Assembly (NCBI RefSeq): GCF_026015625.1
Contig: NZ_JAPDVG010000001.1
Location: 806,001 to 870,000, forward strand
Source: Segatella copri
Lineage (GTDB): Bacteria > Bacteroidota > Bacteroidia > Bacteroidales > Bacteroidaceae
Direction of reading: 5' to 3'
Length of the DNA: 64,000 bases
This document shows, in pieces, positions 1 through 9,971 of the stretch. Within the stretch, counting starts at the first letter, position 1. Every line of letters starts with the position of its first letter. Below the pieces are notes generated by a model. It was not told where the DNA came from, made no database searches, and saw only the letters and a program-made list of their open reading frames with translations. The position numbers and the translations under genes were made by a program.

Positions 1-54
1 TGACATAGTCTTAAATTTTTTAAACATGATAATTCTTGTTATTGGTTGTTTGAC

Positions 55-92
55 AAAAAGTGTGCCAACCCGATTCTCATCGAATTGGCACT
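55..92 (-). terminator. Rho-independent terminator of the ABC-F gene
   Basis: Read on the minus strand, GTGCCAA and TTGGCAC form a stem with an inner CGAT/ATCG stem and GAGA loop, followed by a short T tract. It lies 55 bases downstream of the ABC-F stop codon. Confidence 0.8.
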
Positions 93-146
93 ATTAAATT
101 ATAAGATAATTTGTGGTTGCTGTTTAACAGCAGAATAACTTTTTGT

Positions 147-1772
<1,626 letters not shown>

Positions 1773-1812
1773 CTAAATATCTTTTATTCTGATTATATCT
1801 TTAATTCAGCTG

Positions 1813-1820
1813 CAAAATTA
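1813..1820 (-). promoter_or_regulatory. -7 promoter element for the ABC-F gene
   Basis: The minus strand reads TAATTTTG, matching the Bacteroidota TAnnTTTG -7 box, about 50 bases upstream of the ABC-F start codon. The -33 element is less clear. Confidence 0.55.
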
Positions 1821-1914
1821 CAAAAAAATATTTGAAACACAATGATTTATTGGCAAAAGTTACTAATTTTTAGTTAAAAACATGGTGGCTTTTTGTTATT
1901 TTGCAGAAAAGTCT

Positions 1915-1922
1915 TACTTTTG
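1915..1922 (+). promoter_or_regulatory. -7 promoter element for the RluA-type gene
   Basis: TACTTTTG matches TAnnTTTG and lies about 70 bases before the ATG at 1994. A TTTTG-containing stretch lies at roughly -33. Confidence 0.55.
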
Positions 1923-1993
1923 TAGGCTGAAACGGAGAAAATGCAGTATTGATTCTGTGTTTTTCATGTTAAGAAAATGATATCGGTAACAAT

Positions 1994-2941
1994 ATGAGAC
2001 AACAAAATAGAAAAGGAAATTTTAATAAGCATACCAATAATGCTTATGGCTACGGAAACCCAAATGAATATGAGCATTACATGGTAGAAAAACCTGCTCC
2101 GTTGCTGGAATGGCTGATGGAGAATGTGAAGGGACCTAGCAAGACTAAGGTGAAGCAGACTCTGCAGGGTAGGGGAATCAAGGTAAATGGCAAAACCATT
2201 ACCCAGTTTGATTATGCCCTGAAACCAGGTATGAAGGTGAGTGTGAGCAAGACAAAGAAGAATCAGGAGGTATTTAAAAGCAGATACCTTAAGATTGTTT
2301 ATGAAGACAGATATCTGATTGTTGTCGAGAAAAACATCGGTATATTGAGTATGGCTGCCGGTCATTCTACTCTGAATGTGAAAACGGTGCTTGATGATTA
2401 TTTCCATAAGACTCGCCAGAATTGCCAGGCGCATGTAGTACACCGACTTGACCGTGATACTTCGGGCTTGATGATTTATGCCAAGGATAAGCAGACGGAA
2501 CTGGCTTTGGAGGATGATTGGCATCATAATGTGTACGACCGCAGATATGTGGCTCTGGTTTCCGGAGAGATGGAAGAAGATGAAGGTACTGTTGCTAACT
2601 GGCTGAAAGATAACAAGGCTTACATTACTTACAGCAGTGATACGGATAATGGCGGCAAGTATGCTGTTACCCATTTCCATACATTAGAGCGTACAACGGC
2701 TCATTCTCTGGTGGAGTTCAAACTCGAAACGGGCCGTAAGAATCAGATTCGTGTTCATACAGCCGATATGGGGCATCCGGTGTGTGGTGACATCAAGTAT
2801 GGTAATGGTGATGATCCATGCCAGCGCTTGTGCCTGCATGCCTATGTGCTGTGTTTCTATCATCCCGTAACGCATCAGCCTATGGAATTTGAAACTCCGA
2901 TACCGGCTGAATTCCGCAGGGCATTAAAGAATGATCGTTAA
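1994..2941 (+). CDS. RluA-family RNA pseudouridine synthase with S4 domain
   Basis: A 315-residue enzyme expected to convert uridine to pseudouridine in rRNA or tRNA. After a basic, Asn-rich leader there is an S4-like RNA-binding segment (about residues 30-90, with GRGIKVNGK). The catalytic domain carries HRLDRDTSGL with the catalytic Asp at 153, and the later RKNQIRVHTADMGHPVCGD motif of the RluA/RluD branch. Length and domain order are normal for RluD-type enzymes, but the target uridine (RluA, RluC or RluD specificity) cannot be assigned, so no symbol is given. It has its own promoter and is followed at 49 bases by a tiny membrane-protein ORF that is probably cotranscribed. Confidence 0.92.
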   Translation: MRQQNRKGNFNKHTNNAYGYGNPNEYEHYMVEKPAPLLEWLMENVKGPSKTKVKQTLQGRGIKVNGKTITQFDYALKPGMKVSVSKTKKNQEVFKSRYLKIVYEDRYLIVVEKNIGILSMAAGHSTLNVKTVLDDYFHKTRQNCQAHVVHRLDRDTSGLMIYAKDKQTELALEDDWHHNVYDRRYVALVSGEMEEDEGTVANWLKDNKAYITYSSDTDNGGKYAVTHFHTLERTTAHSLVEFKLETGRKNQIRVHTADMGHPVCGDIKYGNGDDPCQRLCLHAYVLCFYHPVTHQPMEFETPIPAEFRRALKNDR

Positions 2942-2989
2942 TAGGGTGATGAATGCTGATTGGTAGTTTATACTATATAATAATGTGAT

Positions 2990-3139
2990 ATGAATGATTT
3001 TGGATATTATGCGCTGGCATTGGTAGTCCTTGTTGTAGGACTGTTTGTCTTAAAGAAAGTGGCTACCTGCATGATTAAAGCAATGGTAGCTGTTGTTATG
3101 GTAGCCGTGCTGGCAGTTCTTTACTGGCTCTTCTGTTGA
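2990..3139 (+). CDS. 49-aa small membrane protein, unknown function
   Basis: An uninterrupted ATG-to-TGA frame of 49 codons. It encodes a very hydrophobic peptide with two predicted membrane stretches (about residues 8-21 and 31-47) separated by a short basic turn containing LKKVATC. It begins 49 bases after the RluA-type gene on the same strand with no terminator between, so cotranscription is likely. Hydrophobic pattern, codon use and an ending in Trp-Leu-Phe-Cys argue for a real product, but I recognise no family. The alternative is chance coding in an intergenic spacer. Confidence 0.55.
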   Translation: MNDFGYYALALVVLVVGLFVLKKVATCMIKAMVAVVMVAVLAVLYWLFC

Positions 3140-3313
3140 TAGTAGAGTTGTGTAATGATGGCGGGATAAGATTTTAGATATTTTTGATTGGTAAATTGGT
3201 TGCGGTTGTCTGGGTGTAAACTTTGGATGGCTGCAACTTTTTTATAGTGATATTTCAAGAGATATAAAGTGATATATAAAGGTGATATGAAATGGTATGG
3301 AGAAATATAAAAC
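3140..3313. other. Intergenic spacer before the tRNA cluster
   Basis: About 170 AT-rich bases with no convincing coding frame or RNA. Several ATATAAAGTGATAT-like half repeats occur near 3245-3290. Confidence 0.4.
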
Positions 3314-3349
3314 AAAAAAGAGCATTTCTGTTAAGAAATGCTCTTTTTT
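3314..3349. terminator. Bidirectional terminator between the small membrane protein and tRNA genes
   Basis: A perfect 15-bp stem (AAAAAAGAGCATTTC / GAAATGCTCTTTTTT) with a six-base loop. It has A and T runs on both sides, so it can end both the plus-strand RluA unit and the minus-strand tRNA transcript. Confidence 0.9.
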
Positions 3350-3350
3350 G

Positions 3351-3423
3351 TACACCCTTAGGGATTCGAACCCTAGACCCACTGATTAAGAGTCAGTTGC
3401 TCTACCAACTGAGCTAAGGGTGC
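3351..3423 (-). tRNA. tRNA-Lys (anticodon CTT)
   Basis: A 73-nt cloverleaf: acceptor GCACCCT/AGGGTGT, D-arm AGCTCAGTTGGTAGAGC, anticodon loop CTCTTAA and T-loop TTCGAAT. CCA is not encoded. It is the last of four clustered minus-strand tRNAs and its sequence is repeated at 3636-3708. Confidence 0.95.
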
Positions 3424-3436
3424 AACTATTAGTTGG

Positions 3437-3510
3437 TGACTCCGCAAGGATTCAAACCTTGAACCTCTTGATCCGTAGTCAAGTGCTCTATTCAGTTGAG
3501 CTACGGAGCC
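3437..3510 (-). tRNA. tRNA-Arg (anticodon ACG)
   Basis: A 74-nt cloverleaf: acceptor GGCTCCG/CGGAGTC, anticodon stem CTTGA/TCAAG with loop CTACGGA, and T-loop TTTGAAT. A34 is expected to be edited to inosine. The sequence is identical to the copy at 3547-3620. Confidence 0.95.
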
Positions 3511-3546
3511 AAAACCATTTGTTTCAGTGAAGCTTTGATAGGAGAG

Positions 3547-3620
3547 TGACTCCGCAAGGATTCAAACCTTGAACCTCTTGATCCGTAGTCAAGTGCTCTA
3601 TTCAGTTGAGCTACGGAGCC
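3547..3620 (-). tRNA. tRNA-Arg (anticodon ACG), second copy
   Basis: Identical to the tRNA-Arg at 3437-3510 and separated from it by 36 bases, so a recent tandem copy or one kept identical by gene conversion. Confidence 0.95.
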
Positions 3621-3635
3621 AATTCTTATCTTTCG

Positions 3636-3708
3636 TACACCCTTAGGGATTCGAACCCTAGACCCACTGATTAAGAGTCAGTTGCTCTACCAACTGAGCT
3701 AAGGGTGC
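3636..3708 (-). tRNA. tRNA-Lys (anticodon CTT), second copy
   Basis: Same sequence as the tRNA-Lys at 3351-3423. It is first in the transcript, directly downstream of the promoter at 3743-3750, so the transcript order is Lys-Arg-Arg-Lys. Confidence 0.95.
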
Positions 3709-3742
3709 AACATTTAAAAGCCTCATTTCTGAATTGCGAGTG

Positions 3743-3750
3743 CAAAGGTA
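3743..3750 (-). promoter_or_regulatory. Promoter of the tRNA Lys-Arg-Arg-Lys operon
   Basis: The minus strand has TACCTTTG with a TTTGG -33 box about 20 bases upstream and an AAAAAAGTTGC upstream element. The whole block is almost identical to that before the tRNA-Asp genes near 10490-10535. Confidence 0.8.
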
Positions 3751-3801
3751 CTACTATTTTTTGATTCCACCAAATTTTTTCGCAACTTTTTTCGAAAAAA
3801 A

Positions 3802-5502
3802 TCAATTTTTCTTCATCTTGAAGGTTCCTAACGTATGTCTATACCCCTTCTTGTTGATGCTTACCACGCGGTAGATACCCTCCTTTAAGTTTCTAACATC
3901 TAGCGTGTTATCTTTTGCATGGAGGTACAGAATATCGCATCCTTGCAGGGTTTCGACCATCAGAACGTCAAAAATGAGATTTTTGGTGGTTTCTGCTAGA
4001 TATACCTTCTTTCCGTCACATTCGAGTAATTTCGCAGCTCCTGTGCTTTGGGCAAAAAGTTGAATCTCTTCCTCTTTTTCTTGGGTTGGCTGGCTTTCTA
4101 TGCCATATCCGTCCATTGAAGTTACGGCAACAAACAGACGTTTTGCATCAGGATTTTCTATTTTGAACGAATTTCCTATGATTCGTGCGGCAACCAGGTT
4201 GCGTGCATCGGTGATGTCAACCGGATATTTCTTGCTCGCGTATACATTATTATATATATAAGGGGTTGCGATTTTAGTGCCATCCGTATAGTTTGAAGGA
4301 TTGCTCCAGGAAACTGATACCTTGTTATCGGTGGTGATTACCGATAATTGTTGTGGCTGTTCCGGTTGGTTCTTGCTTGCCCAAGTCATCGGCGGAACCA
4401 ATGAAGGGTATGGATTGAAACGTTGGGTAAAGTCGAGAATACCCTGTTTGTTGTCCAGGAGGAACTTGTTTCTGAAGAATGCATATCCCATTCCGAGGTT
4501 TCGGATGTGATACATTTCTGCCGTCACGTCATTGATGTTCCACTTTCCTTCTTTCGGATCAAGAAAGTAGATGCCCAGTCCTGGAACCACAATCTTTCCA
4601 TGGCTCTGTTCCTGCCAGTCGATGGCAAACGGATAGAAGTGTTCGTTCTTGAAATACATCATAGGGAAGAGCTCGTCCATCAGACCGCTCTTGAGCCAGC
4701 CCTGTGCATCCTGGCAGACCTTCGTGTATGCATTCCAGCCAAAGCTCCGGTATCTGCTCAAGTCATCAGACTTTCCTACAGGTGAGCAGCTCATTTTTAC
4801 CCAAGGTTTTTCAGCCTTCACTGCATCGTGAATCTTTCTTACGATGTTGGTGATATACCGGCGTCCCTGTTCCCGGCTCACTTTGATGTTCCAGGTTTCA
4901 GGGTAACGGATGTAGTCGAGGTGAATACCGTCTACATTATATTTATGTGTAATTTCCCTGCAGATGTTTGCCAGATAATCACCAGTCCGACTGTTTTCCG
5001 GATCCATGTATCCGTCGGCTCCAATCTTCTTGATGAGTTTCGGCATCTTCTGTCGGAGGGTTTTGCAGCCGAGTGCGTTCCATTTTCCTACAGGGATGGT
5101 TACCACCCAGGCATGCAGTTCCATACCGCGCTTATGGCATTCGTCGATGGCAAACTGCAGGGCATCATAGCCCGGACTTCTGCCCGGAAATCCTGACAGA
5201 CATCCATCCCAAGGTTCGTATGCCGACGGATAAATCATGGTACCTCTTACGCGGGTCTGTATCAGTACGGTATTGATTTTAGCCTGCTGTAACCGGTCCA
5301 GTATATCCGTAAGCTCCTTTTTCTGCTTTTCGGCAGAATAAGAAGACTGGGCATAAGAGTGTGGCCAGTCGATACCTCCTATGGTTGTCAGCCATACAGC
5401 TCTTACTTCATGTTTCGGCACCTGGTTATTGAACACGATACTCTGGGCTTTTGCGGCCAAAACAGAGCATAAAACGATAAAAAATATCTTAAATCTCTTC
5501 AT
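3802..5502 (-). CDS. Secreted glycosyl-hydrolase-like family 10 protein (GHL10/DUF187)
   Basis: About 566 residues from the ATG at 5502, chosen because it opens directly into a signal peptide (MKRFKIFFIVLCSVLAAKAQ); an in-frame ATG ten codons upstream would put unneeded residues before it. The mature protein starts with the family hallmark EVRAVWLTTIGGIDWP. It continues with TIM-barrel motifs such as LIQTRVRGTMIYPS, GMELHAWV and DGIHLDYIRYPE, giving a (beta/alpha)8 fold typical of YngK-like glycosidases. A fibronectin-III-like segment follows (about 395-490), then a C-terminal beta-rich tail ending in GTFKMKKN that resembles Bacteroidota secretion or sorting tails. Substrate is unknown, with peptidoglycan or envelope glycans possible. 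It stands alone, divergent from cstA. Confidence 0.85.
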   Translation of the reverse strand: MKRFKIFFIVLCSVLAAKAQSIVFNNQVPKHEVRAVWLTTIGGIDWPHSYAQSSYSAEKQKKELTDILDRLQQAKINTVLIQTRVRGTMIYPSAYEPWDGCLSGFPGRSPGYDALQFAIDECHKRGMELHAWVVTIPVGKWNALGCKTLRQKMPKLIKKIGADGYMDPENSRTGDYLANICREITHKYNVDGIHLDYIRYPETWNIKVSREQGRRYITNIVRKIHDAVKAEKPWVKMSCSPVGKSDDLSRYRSFGWNAYTKVCQDAQGWLKSGLMDELFPMMYFKNEHFYPFAIDWQEQSHGKIVVPGLGIYFLDPKEGKWNINDVTAEMYHIRNLGMGYAFFRNKFLLDNKQGILDFTQRFNPYPSLVPPMTWASKNQPEQPQQLSVITTDNKVSVSWSNPSNYTDGTKIATPYIYNNVYASKKYPVDITDARNLVAARIIGNSFKIENPDAKRLFVAVTSMDGYGIESQPTQEKEEEIQLFAQSTGAAKLLECDGKKVYLAETTKNLIFDVLMVETLQGCDILYLHAKDNTLDVRNLKEGIYRVVSINKKGYRHTLGTFKMKKN

Positions 5503-5560
5503 AATCTTACAATTTGGCAACAAAGATACCAATATTTTTTTTTATTTCAAATAAAAATAT

Positions 5561-5568
5561 TACTTTTG
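5561..5568 (+). promoter_or_regulatory. -7 promoter element for cstA
   Basis: TACTTTTG lies about 70 bases before the chosen cstA start at 5638. The longer in-frame start at 5590 would leave almost no leader. Confidence 0.5.
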
Positions 5569-5637
5569 CGGTTGAAATATTAAAATAAAGTGCATTTTGC
5601 ACCGAAAAGAGAGAAAATTTTAAGCAATAAAAGAAAA

Positions 5638-7170
5638 ATGGTCAGTTTCGTTATTAGTTTGGTCGCCCTTGTATTGGGTTACCTTCTTTATGGAAAGTTT
5701 GTGGCGCATGTGTTCGGTCCTGATGACCGCCCTACGCCTGCAGTGACCAAAGCCGATGGGGTCGACTTTATGGTACTGCCTAGTTGGAAAATCTTCATGA
5801 TTCAGTTCCTCAACATTGCAGGAACGGGTCCTATCTTCGGTGCCATTATGGGTGCCTGGTACGGACCGGTGGCTTATCTGTGGATTATCTTCGGGTGTAT
5901 CTTCGCTGGAGCCATGCATGATTACATGAGCGGTATGCTCAGTATCCGTAACGGTGGAGCTGGTTTGCCGGAATTGGTAGGTAAGTATTTGGGTGGACGC
6001 ACCAAGAAAGTGATGTTGGTCTTTTCGGTACTTTTGCTGATGATGGTGGGAGCTGTGTTTGTATACAGTCCGGCTATCATTATGAGTGGCATTTGTAATA
6101 CGGATGCATTCTGGGGCAGCCAGATGTTTTGGATTGTGGTGATTTTCGTTTATTACGTCATTGCTACATTACTTCCTATCGATAAGATTATCGGTAAGGT
6201 TTATCCGCTCTTTGCCTTCTCGCTTCTCTTTATGGCGGGTGCTCTGATGATAGGTCTCTTTGTGAAGTGGCCTACATTGCCTGAACTCTGGAGCAATTTG
6301 CAGAGTTGCAATCTCAATGAGAATCCGGCTTGGTTGGGAACGGAGTCTTTTGTACAGAAGAGTCCGATTTTCCCTTGCCTCTTTATCACGATAGCCTGTG
6401 GTGCCATCAGTGGTTTCCATGCTACGCAGAGTCCGCTCATGGCCCGATGCATGAAGAATGAGAAGATGGGTCGCCCTATTTTCTATGGAGCCATGATTAC
6501 AGAAGGTGTTGTTGCCTTGATATGGGCTACGGTTTCCATGTATTTCTTCTACTATGGTGGATGGCGTGAATGCGTAAGTCCTGAGGTGGCTCAGCAGTTT
6601 ATCGCTCAGTTTGATGGCGGCAAGTCGCTTATCCAGAACTTCGATGCGCCTACCGTTGTGAAGATAGTATGTTCCAGCTGGTTGGGTGTGGCTGGTGGAA
6701 TCCTGGCTCTGCTGGGTGTTGTTGCAGCGCCTATTACCAGTGGCGATACGGCTTTGAGAAGTGCCCGTCTGATTATCGCCGAGTTTATCGGTTTGGAGCA
6801 GCGCTCTATGCGCAAGCGTCTTTATATCTGCGTTCCGTTGTTTGCTCTAACGGTGGGCATTCTGGTTTGGCAGATGGAGAATCCTGATGGTTTCAATATC
6901 ATCTGGCAGTATTTCGGCTGGGCTAACCAGACGCTTTCTGTGTTCACTCTCTGGACATTGACGGTTTATCTGGTACAGCAGAAGAAGCCTTTTGTGATGA
7001 CGCTGGTTCCTGCCTTGTTTATGACCGTGATATGCTCAACCTTCCTGCTCATTTCGCCAACAGCTTTGGCTTTGGGTGAGAGCCTGGCTTATACGGGCAG
7101 TGTCATCATTCTGGTGATTGCCTTGGTATGGTTCCTGGGTTGGTATCGCAGTTATCAGAAGAAACAATAG
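5638..7170 (+). CDS. cstA: Carbon starvation protein A family transporter
   Basis: About 510 residues from the ATG at 5638 (MVSFVISLVALVLGYLLYGK), which starts directly with the first membrane helix; the frame is open 48 bases further up. Diagnostic CstA motifs are seen: DGVDFMVLPSWKIFMIQFL, IAGTGPIFGAIMG and FAGAMHDYMSGMLSIRNGGAG. Many further membrane helices follow, with a C-terminal segment around ITSGDTALRSARLI. The family are inner-membrane transporters for peptides or pyruvate induced in carbon limitation in enterobacteria. The protein is shorter than E. coli CstA (about 700 aa), as is usual for the compact form in Bacteroidota. It may be cotranscribed with the small beta-barrel gene 38-47 bases downstream. 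Confidence 0.92.
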   Translation: MVSFVISLVALVLGYLLYGKFVAHVFGPDDRPTPAVTKADGVDFMVLPSWKIFMIQFLNIAGTGPIFGAIMGAWYGPVAYLWIIFGCIFAGAMHDYMSGMLSIRNGGAGLPELVGKYLGGRTKKVMLVFSVLLLMMVGAVFVYSPAIIMSGICNTDAFWGSQMFWIVVIFVYYVIATLLPIDKIIGKVYPLFAFSLLFMAGALMIGLFVKWPTLPELWSNLQSCNLNENPAWLGTESFVQKSPIFPCLFITIACGAISGFHATQSPLMARCMKNEKMGRPIFYGAMITEGVVALIWATVSMYFFYYGGWRECVSPEVAQQFIAQFDGGKSLIQNFDAPTVVKIVCSSWLGVAGGILALLGVVAAPITSGDTALRSARLIIAEFIGLEQRSMRKRLYICVPLFALTVGILVWQMENPDGFNIIWQYFGWANQTLSVFTLWTLTVYLVQQKKPFVMTLVPALFMTVICSTFLLISPTALALGESLAYTGSVIILVIALVWFLGWYRSYQKKQ

Positions 7171-7217
7171 ATTTATATATAAGTATTAATCAATATACGT
7201 AAATTTATATGATACGA

Positions 7218-7700
7218 ATGAAAAAATTAGCTATTGCAGCATTGGCACTTGTCGTTTCGACAACTGCCCATGCTCAGTTTGAAAGTGGAAAACAGTATAT
7301 CGGTGCGTCGATGACGGGCTTAAACTTGAGTTATAATGGCTCTCAGGACCTCAATCTCGGTATTCAGGCTAAGGCAGGATACTTCGTAGAAGACGATTGG
7401 ATGCTGTTGGGGCAGGTAGAATATAATCATTCTGGTCTTGAAGGCGTGAAGGATTATTTCTCTGTCGGTGCCCAGGCTCGTTATTATATCGAGCAGAATG
7501 GTCTGTATCTGGGTGGCGGCGTAAAGTTGGCTCATTCCGGAGGTTATAATGATTTCATGCCAGGGGTAGAGGTAGGTTATGCTTTCTTCCTCGGCAAGTC
7601 GGTTACCATCGAGCCAGCTATCTACTACGATCAGAGTTTCAAGAAGCATGTAGATTATTCTACTGTAGGTTTGAAACTGGGTATTGGTATTTATCTCTAA
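7218..7700 (+). CDS. Small outer-membrane beta-barrel protein
   Basis: About 160 residues from the ATG at 7218 (an ATG three codons earlier is possible). A signal peptide (MKKLAIAALALVVSTTAHAQ) is followed by alternating hydrophobic/polar strands rich in Gly and Tyr, such as IGASMTGLNLSYNG, AKAGYFVEDDWMLLGQVEY and YLGGGVKLAHSGGYNDF. It ends in TVGLKLGIGIYL with a beta-barrel-like C-terminal aromatic/Leu strand. This is the OmpW/OmpX-like small barrel layout of about eight strands. Function is unknown. It sits between cstA and recR on the same strand with only 9 bases to recR, so it may be in one operon. Confidence 0.8.
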   Translation: MKKLAIAALALVVSTTAHAQFESGKQYIGASMTGLNLSYNGSQDLNLGIQAKAGYFVEDDWMLLGQVEYNHSGLEGVKDYFSVGAQARYYIEQNGLYLGGGVKLAHSGGYNDFMPGVEVGYAFFLGKSVTIEPAIYYDQSFKKHVDYSTVGLKLGIGIYL

Positions 7701-7709
7701 ACTCCTAAG

Positions 7710-8321
7710 ATGCAACAACAGTTTTCTTCGACTTTGTTGGAAAAGGCAGTGGCGGAGTTTTCTAAATTGCCAGGTATAGGGCGCAAAACAGCTTTGCGCC
7801 TTGTACTTTTTATGCTCAAGCGTAAGAGTGAGGATGTGGAACTCTTTGCTGATACCATTTCCAGGATGCGGCGTGAAGTGAAATACTGCAGAGTTTGTCA
7901 TAATATCAGCGATACTGATGTCTGTCCGATCTGTTCTGATTCCCGGCGCGATGCTTCTACCATCTGTGTCGTCGAGAATGTGCAGGATGTACTGGCGATA
8001 GAAAACACGCAGCAGTTTCACGGACTCTATCATGTCTTGGGCGGCATCATTTCGCCGATGGATGGTATCGGTCCTTCGGATATAGAGATAGAATCGCTGG
8101 TTCAGCGTGTGGCTGAAGGTGGGGTGAAGGAGGTGATTTTTGCTCTCAGCAGTACGATGGAGGGTGATACTACCAACTTCTATATCTCCCGTAAACTTGC
8201 TGATTATCCTGTTAAACTCTCTGTTATCGCCCGTGGTATCTCGGTGGGTGATGAATTGGAGTATACAGATGAGGTTACCCTCGGACGGAGTATTCTGAAC
8301 AGAACTCCATTTGGACAATAA
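7710..8321 (+). CDS. recR: Recombination mediator RecR
   Basis: 203 residues, normal RecR length. An N-terminal helix-hairpin-helix ([20 protein letters not shown]) is followed by a four-Cys zinc finger (CRVCHN...CPICSD, about residues 68-83) and a Toprim domain ([14 protein letters not shown]...[18 protein letters not shown]). The C-terminal Walker-B-like segment ends the protein. RecR works with RecO (and RecF) to load RecA on SSB-coated single-stranded DNA. The downstream membrane-protein gene begins 14 bases later. Confidence 0.97.
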   Translation: MQQQFSSTLLEKAVAEFSKLPGIGRKTALRLVLFMLKRKSEDVELFADTISRMRREVKYCRVCHNISDTDVCPICSDSRRDASTICVVENVQDVLAIENTQQFHGLYHVLGGIISPMDGIGPSDIEIESLVQRVAEGGVKEVIFALSSTMEGDTTNFYISRKLADYPVKLSVIARGISVGDELEYTDEVTLGRSILNRTPFGQ

Positions 8322-8335
8322 CAAAAGACAACAAA

Positions 8336-8770
8336 ATGAAAATCAAACAAGTACAACGAATATTGATGACCAATTTCCTCTTTGTCCTGTTGGTAGGATT
8401 CCTGCTGGTCTTGCTCTATGAGACAGAGATTCTGGAACCTACTAATCTGGCAGGGGATGTCACGTTGGTCTATGTGATAACCGTAGCGATGGAGTTTCTT
8501 ACCATTGCCGTTATTCCTTTGGCGCTCAAACTCTTCAGTTTCAAGGCTATTCACCGTCAGTTGGTAACCCGTAAGGGAGATGCACTTCTTCCTCTGGGTA
8601 CTGCCCGTCTGAATATGCTCTGCTTGCCAATGCTGATCAATACGTTTATGTATTATCAGACGATGGCGCCTGCTTTTGGATATATGGCTATCATCCTTTT
8701 TCTCTGTCTCTTCTTTGTTTATCCTTCTGTCGGAAGATGTGAGGACGAAACTACAGAGGCGGAAGGTTAA
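8336..8770 (+). CDS. Hypothetical integral membrane protein
   Basis: 144 residues with four likely membrane helices (about 13-30, 44-65, 95-110 and 113-131) and short polar loops. The tail is acidic (GRCEDETTEAEG). No catalytic motif or family was recognised. It lies 14 bases after recR and 30 bases before a glycosyltransferase on the same strand, so it is probably part of a recR-membrane protein-glycosyltransferase operon. Confidence 0.75.
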   Translation: MKIKQVQRILMTNFLFVLLVGFLLVLLYETEILEPTNLAGDVTLVYVITVAMEFLTIAVIPLALKLFSFKAIHRQLVTRKGDALLPLGTARLNMLCLPMLINTFMYYQTMAPAFGYMAIILFLCLFFVYPSVGRCEDETTEAEG

Positions 8771-8800
8771 ACTCTCAGTATCTAATATTTGATATTCGGT

Positions 8801-9913
8801 ATGAAACTCAGTGTTGTCATAGTAAGCTATAATGTGAAGTACTATCTTGCCCAGTGTCTGCGTTCGGTAGAGAAAGCTATCGGCGTGTTGGAGTGTGGGC
8901 AGCAGGGTGATGCAAGTGGCGATACGGCAGAGATTATCGTGATTGATAATCATTCTCAGGATGGAACGATTGAATATCTCGAACAGTGTTTCCCGGCTTC
9001 CCGATATCCTAATCTCCATGTTGTAGCCTGTACGCATAATAACGGATTTGCCCGTGCCAACAATCTTGCTATCCGCAAGAGCGAGAGTGATCTGGTTCTT
9101 TTGCTGAATCCGGATACCATTATCGGCGAGCATGTTCTCAAGGATGCTGTCAGTTTTATGCGTTCTCATCCTGATGCCGGTGCTCTGGGTGTAAGGATGT
9201 TGGGAGCCAATGGCAAACCAGCTCCTGAGAGTAGGAGAGGATTGCCTTCTCCGATGGTGGCTTTCTATAAGATGATGGGGTTGTGCAGCCGGTTTCCTCA
9301 GCATCACAGTTTCGGTCATTATTACATGGGTTATCTTCCATGGGATAAGCCGGCAAAGATAGAGGTTGTGAGCGGTGCTTTCTGTATGATTCGTCGTGAA
9401 GCCTTGCTGAAGGTGGGGTTGCTGGATGAGGATTTCTTTATGTATGGCGAGGATATTGATCTTTCTTACCGTATCTTGAAGGGTGGTTATCAGAACTATT
9501 ATCTGCCTGTAGATATCCTGCATTACAAAGGTGAAAGTACTCAGAAGTCGAGTTTCCGCTATGTTCATGTGTTTTACGAGGCGATGCTTATCTTCTTCCG
9601 TAAACATTATTCGGGCATGTCGCATCTCTTGAGTATTCCTATCAAATTTGCCATCTATGCCCGTGCCTCTGTAGCTTTTACGCAGATGATGACTGCGAGA
9701 ATCAGAAAGAGTCTGGGATTCTTTTCTCCTTCTCATGTCGACCTGTCAAACCAGGTATTGTTTGATGCTGACGAGATGAGCTATGAAGAGATGCTGCATC
9801 AGCTTGCGCAGCGGTCTGACGAGAATATCAAACTGGCTACCTATACGAAGGACATCGGTAAGGTGATTACGGATAGGGAGGTGATGGATAAGGATGAATT
9901 TGGTTATTTATAA
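8801..9913 (+). CDS. Family 2 (GT-A) glycosyltransferase, rhamnosyltransferase-like
   Basis: About 370 residues. The ATG at 8801 gives MKLSVVIVSYNVKYYL, the standard first strand of GT2 enzymes; the frame is open four codons earlier. Further motifs: EIIVIDNHSQDGT, NNGFARANN, the DxD-type LLLNPDTII, and the acceptor-side VSGAFCMIRREAL...DEDFFMYGEDIDLSYRI typical of WbbL/RfbF-like rhamnosyl- and related transferases. The C-terminal 100 residues have an amphipathic, partly hydrophobic stretch (HVFYEAMLIFFRKHYS) that may touch the membrane. It probably adds a sugar to a cell-surface glycan; donor and acceptor are not determinable. Located downstream of the recR operon members. Confidence 0.88.
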   Translation: MKLSVVIVSYNVKYYLAQCLRSVEKAIGVLECGQQGDASGDTAEIIVIDNHSQDGTIEYLEQCFPASRYPNLHVVACTHNNGFARANNLAIRKSESDLVLLLNPDTIIGEHVLKDAVSFMRSHPDAGALGVRMLGANGKPAPESRRGLPSPMVAFYKMMGLCSRFPQHHSFGHYYMGYLPWDKPAKIEVVSGAFCMIRREALLKVGLLDEDFFMYGEDIDLSYRILKGGYQNYYLPVDILHYKGESTQKSSFRYVHVFYEAMLIFFRKHYSGMSHLLSIPIKFAIYARASVAFTQMMTARIRKSLGFFSPSHVDLSNQVLFDADEMSYEEMLHQLAQRSDENIKLATYTKDIGKVITDREVMDKDEFGYL

Positions 9914-9971
9914 GGATAGATTTATTTCTATATTATAAGGTACGCGCGTACATTATTAATAAGTGTAGTTT

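Noticed and set aside
7320..8324. 334-codon open frame on the minus strand
   Set aside because: Antisense shadow of the beta-barrel and recR genes; no domain.
8204..9736. 510-codon open frame on the minus strand
   Set aside because: Antisense to recR, the membrane-protein gene and the glycosyltransferase, all with clear family motifs; the antisense product is His/Arg/Thr-rich with no recognisable domain.
9940..9951. 12-bp palindrome GTACGCGCGTAC before a GNAT gene
   Set aside because: Perfect but short and single; no evidence of a regulator site.
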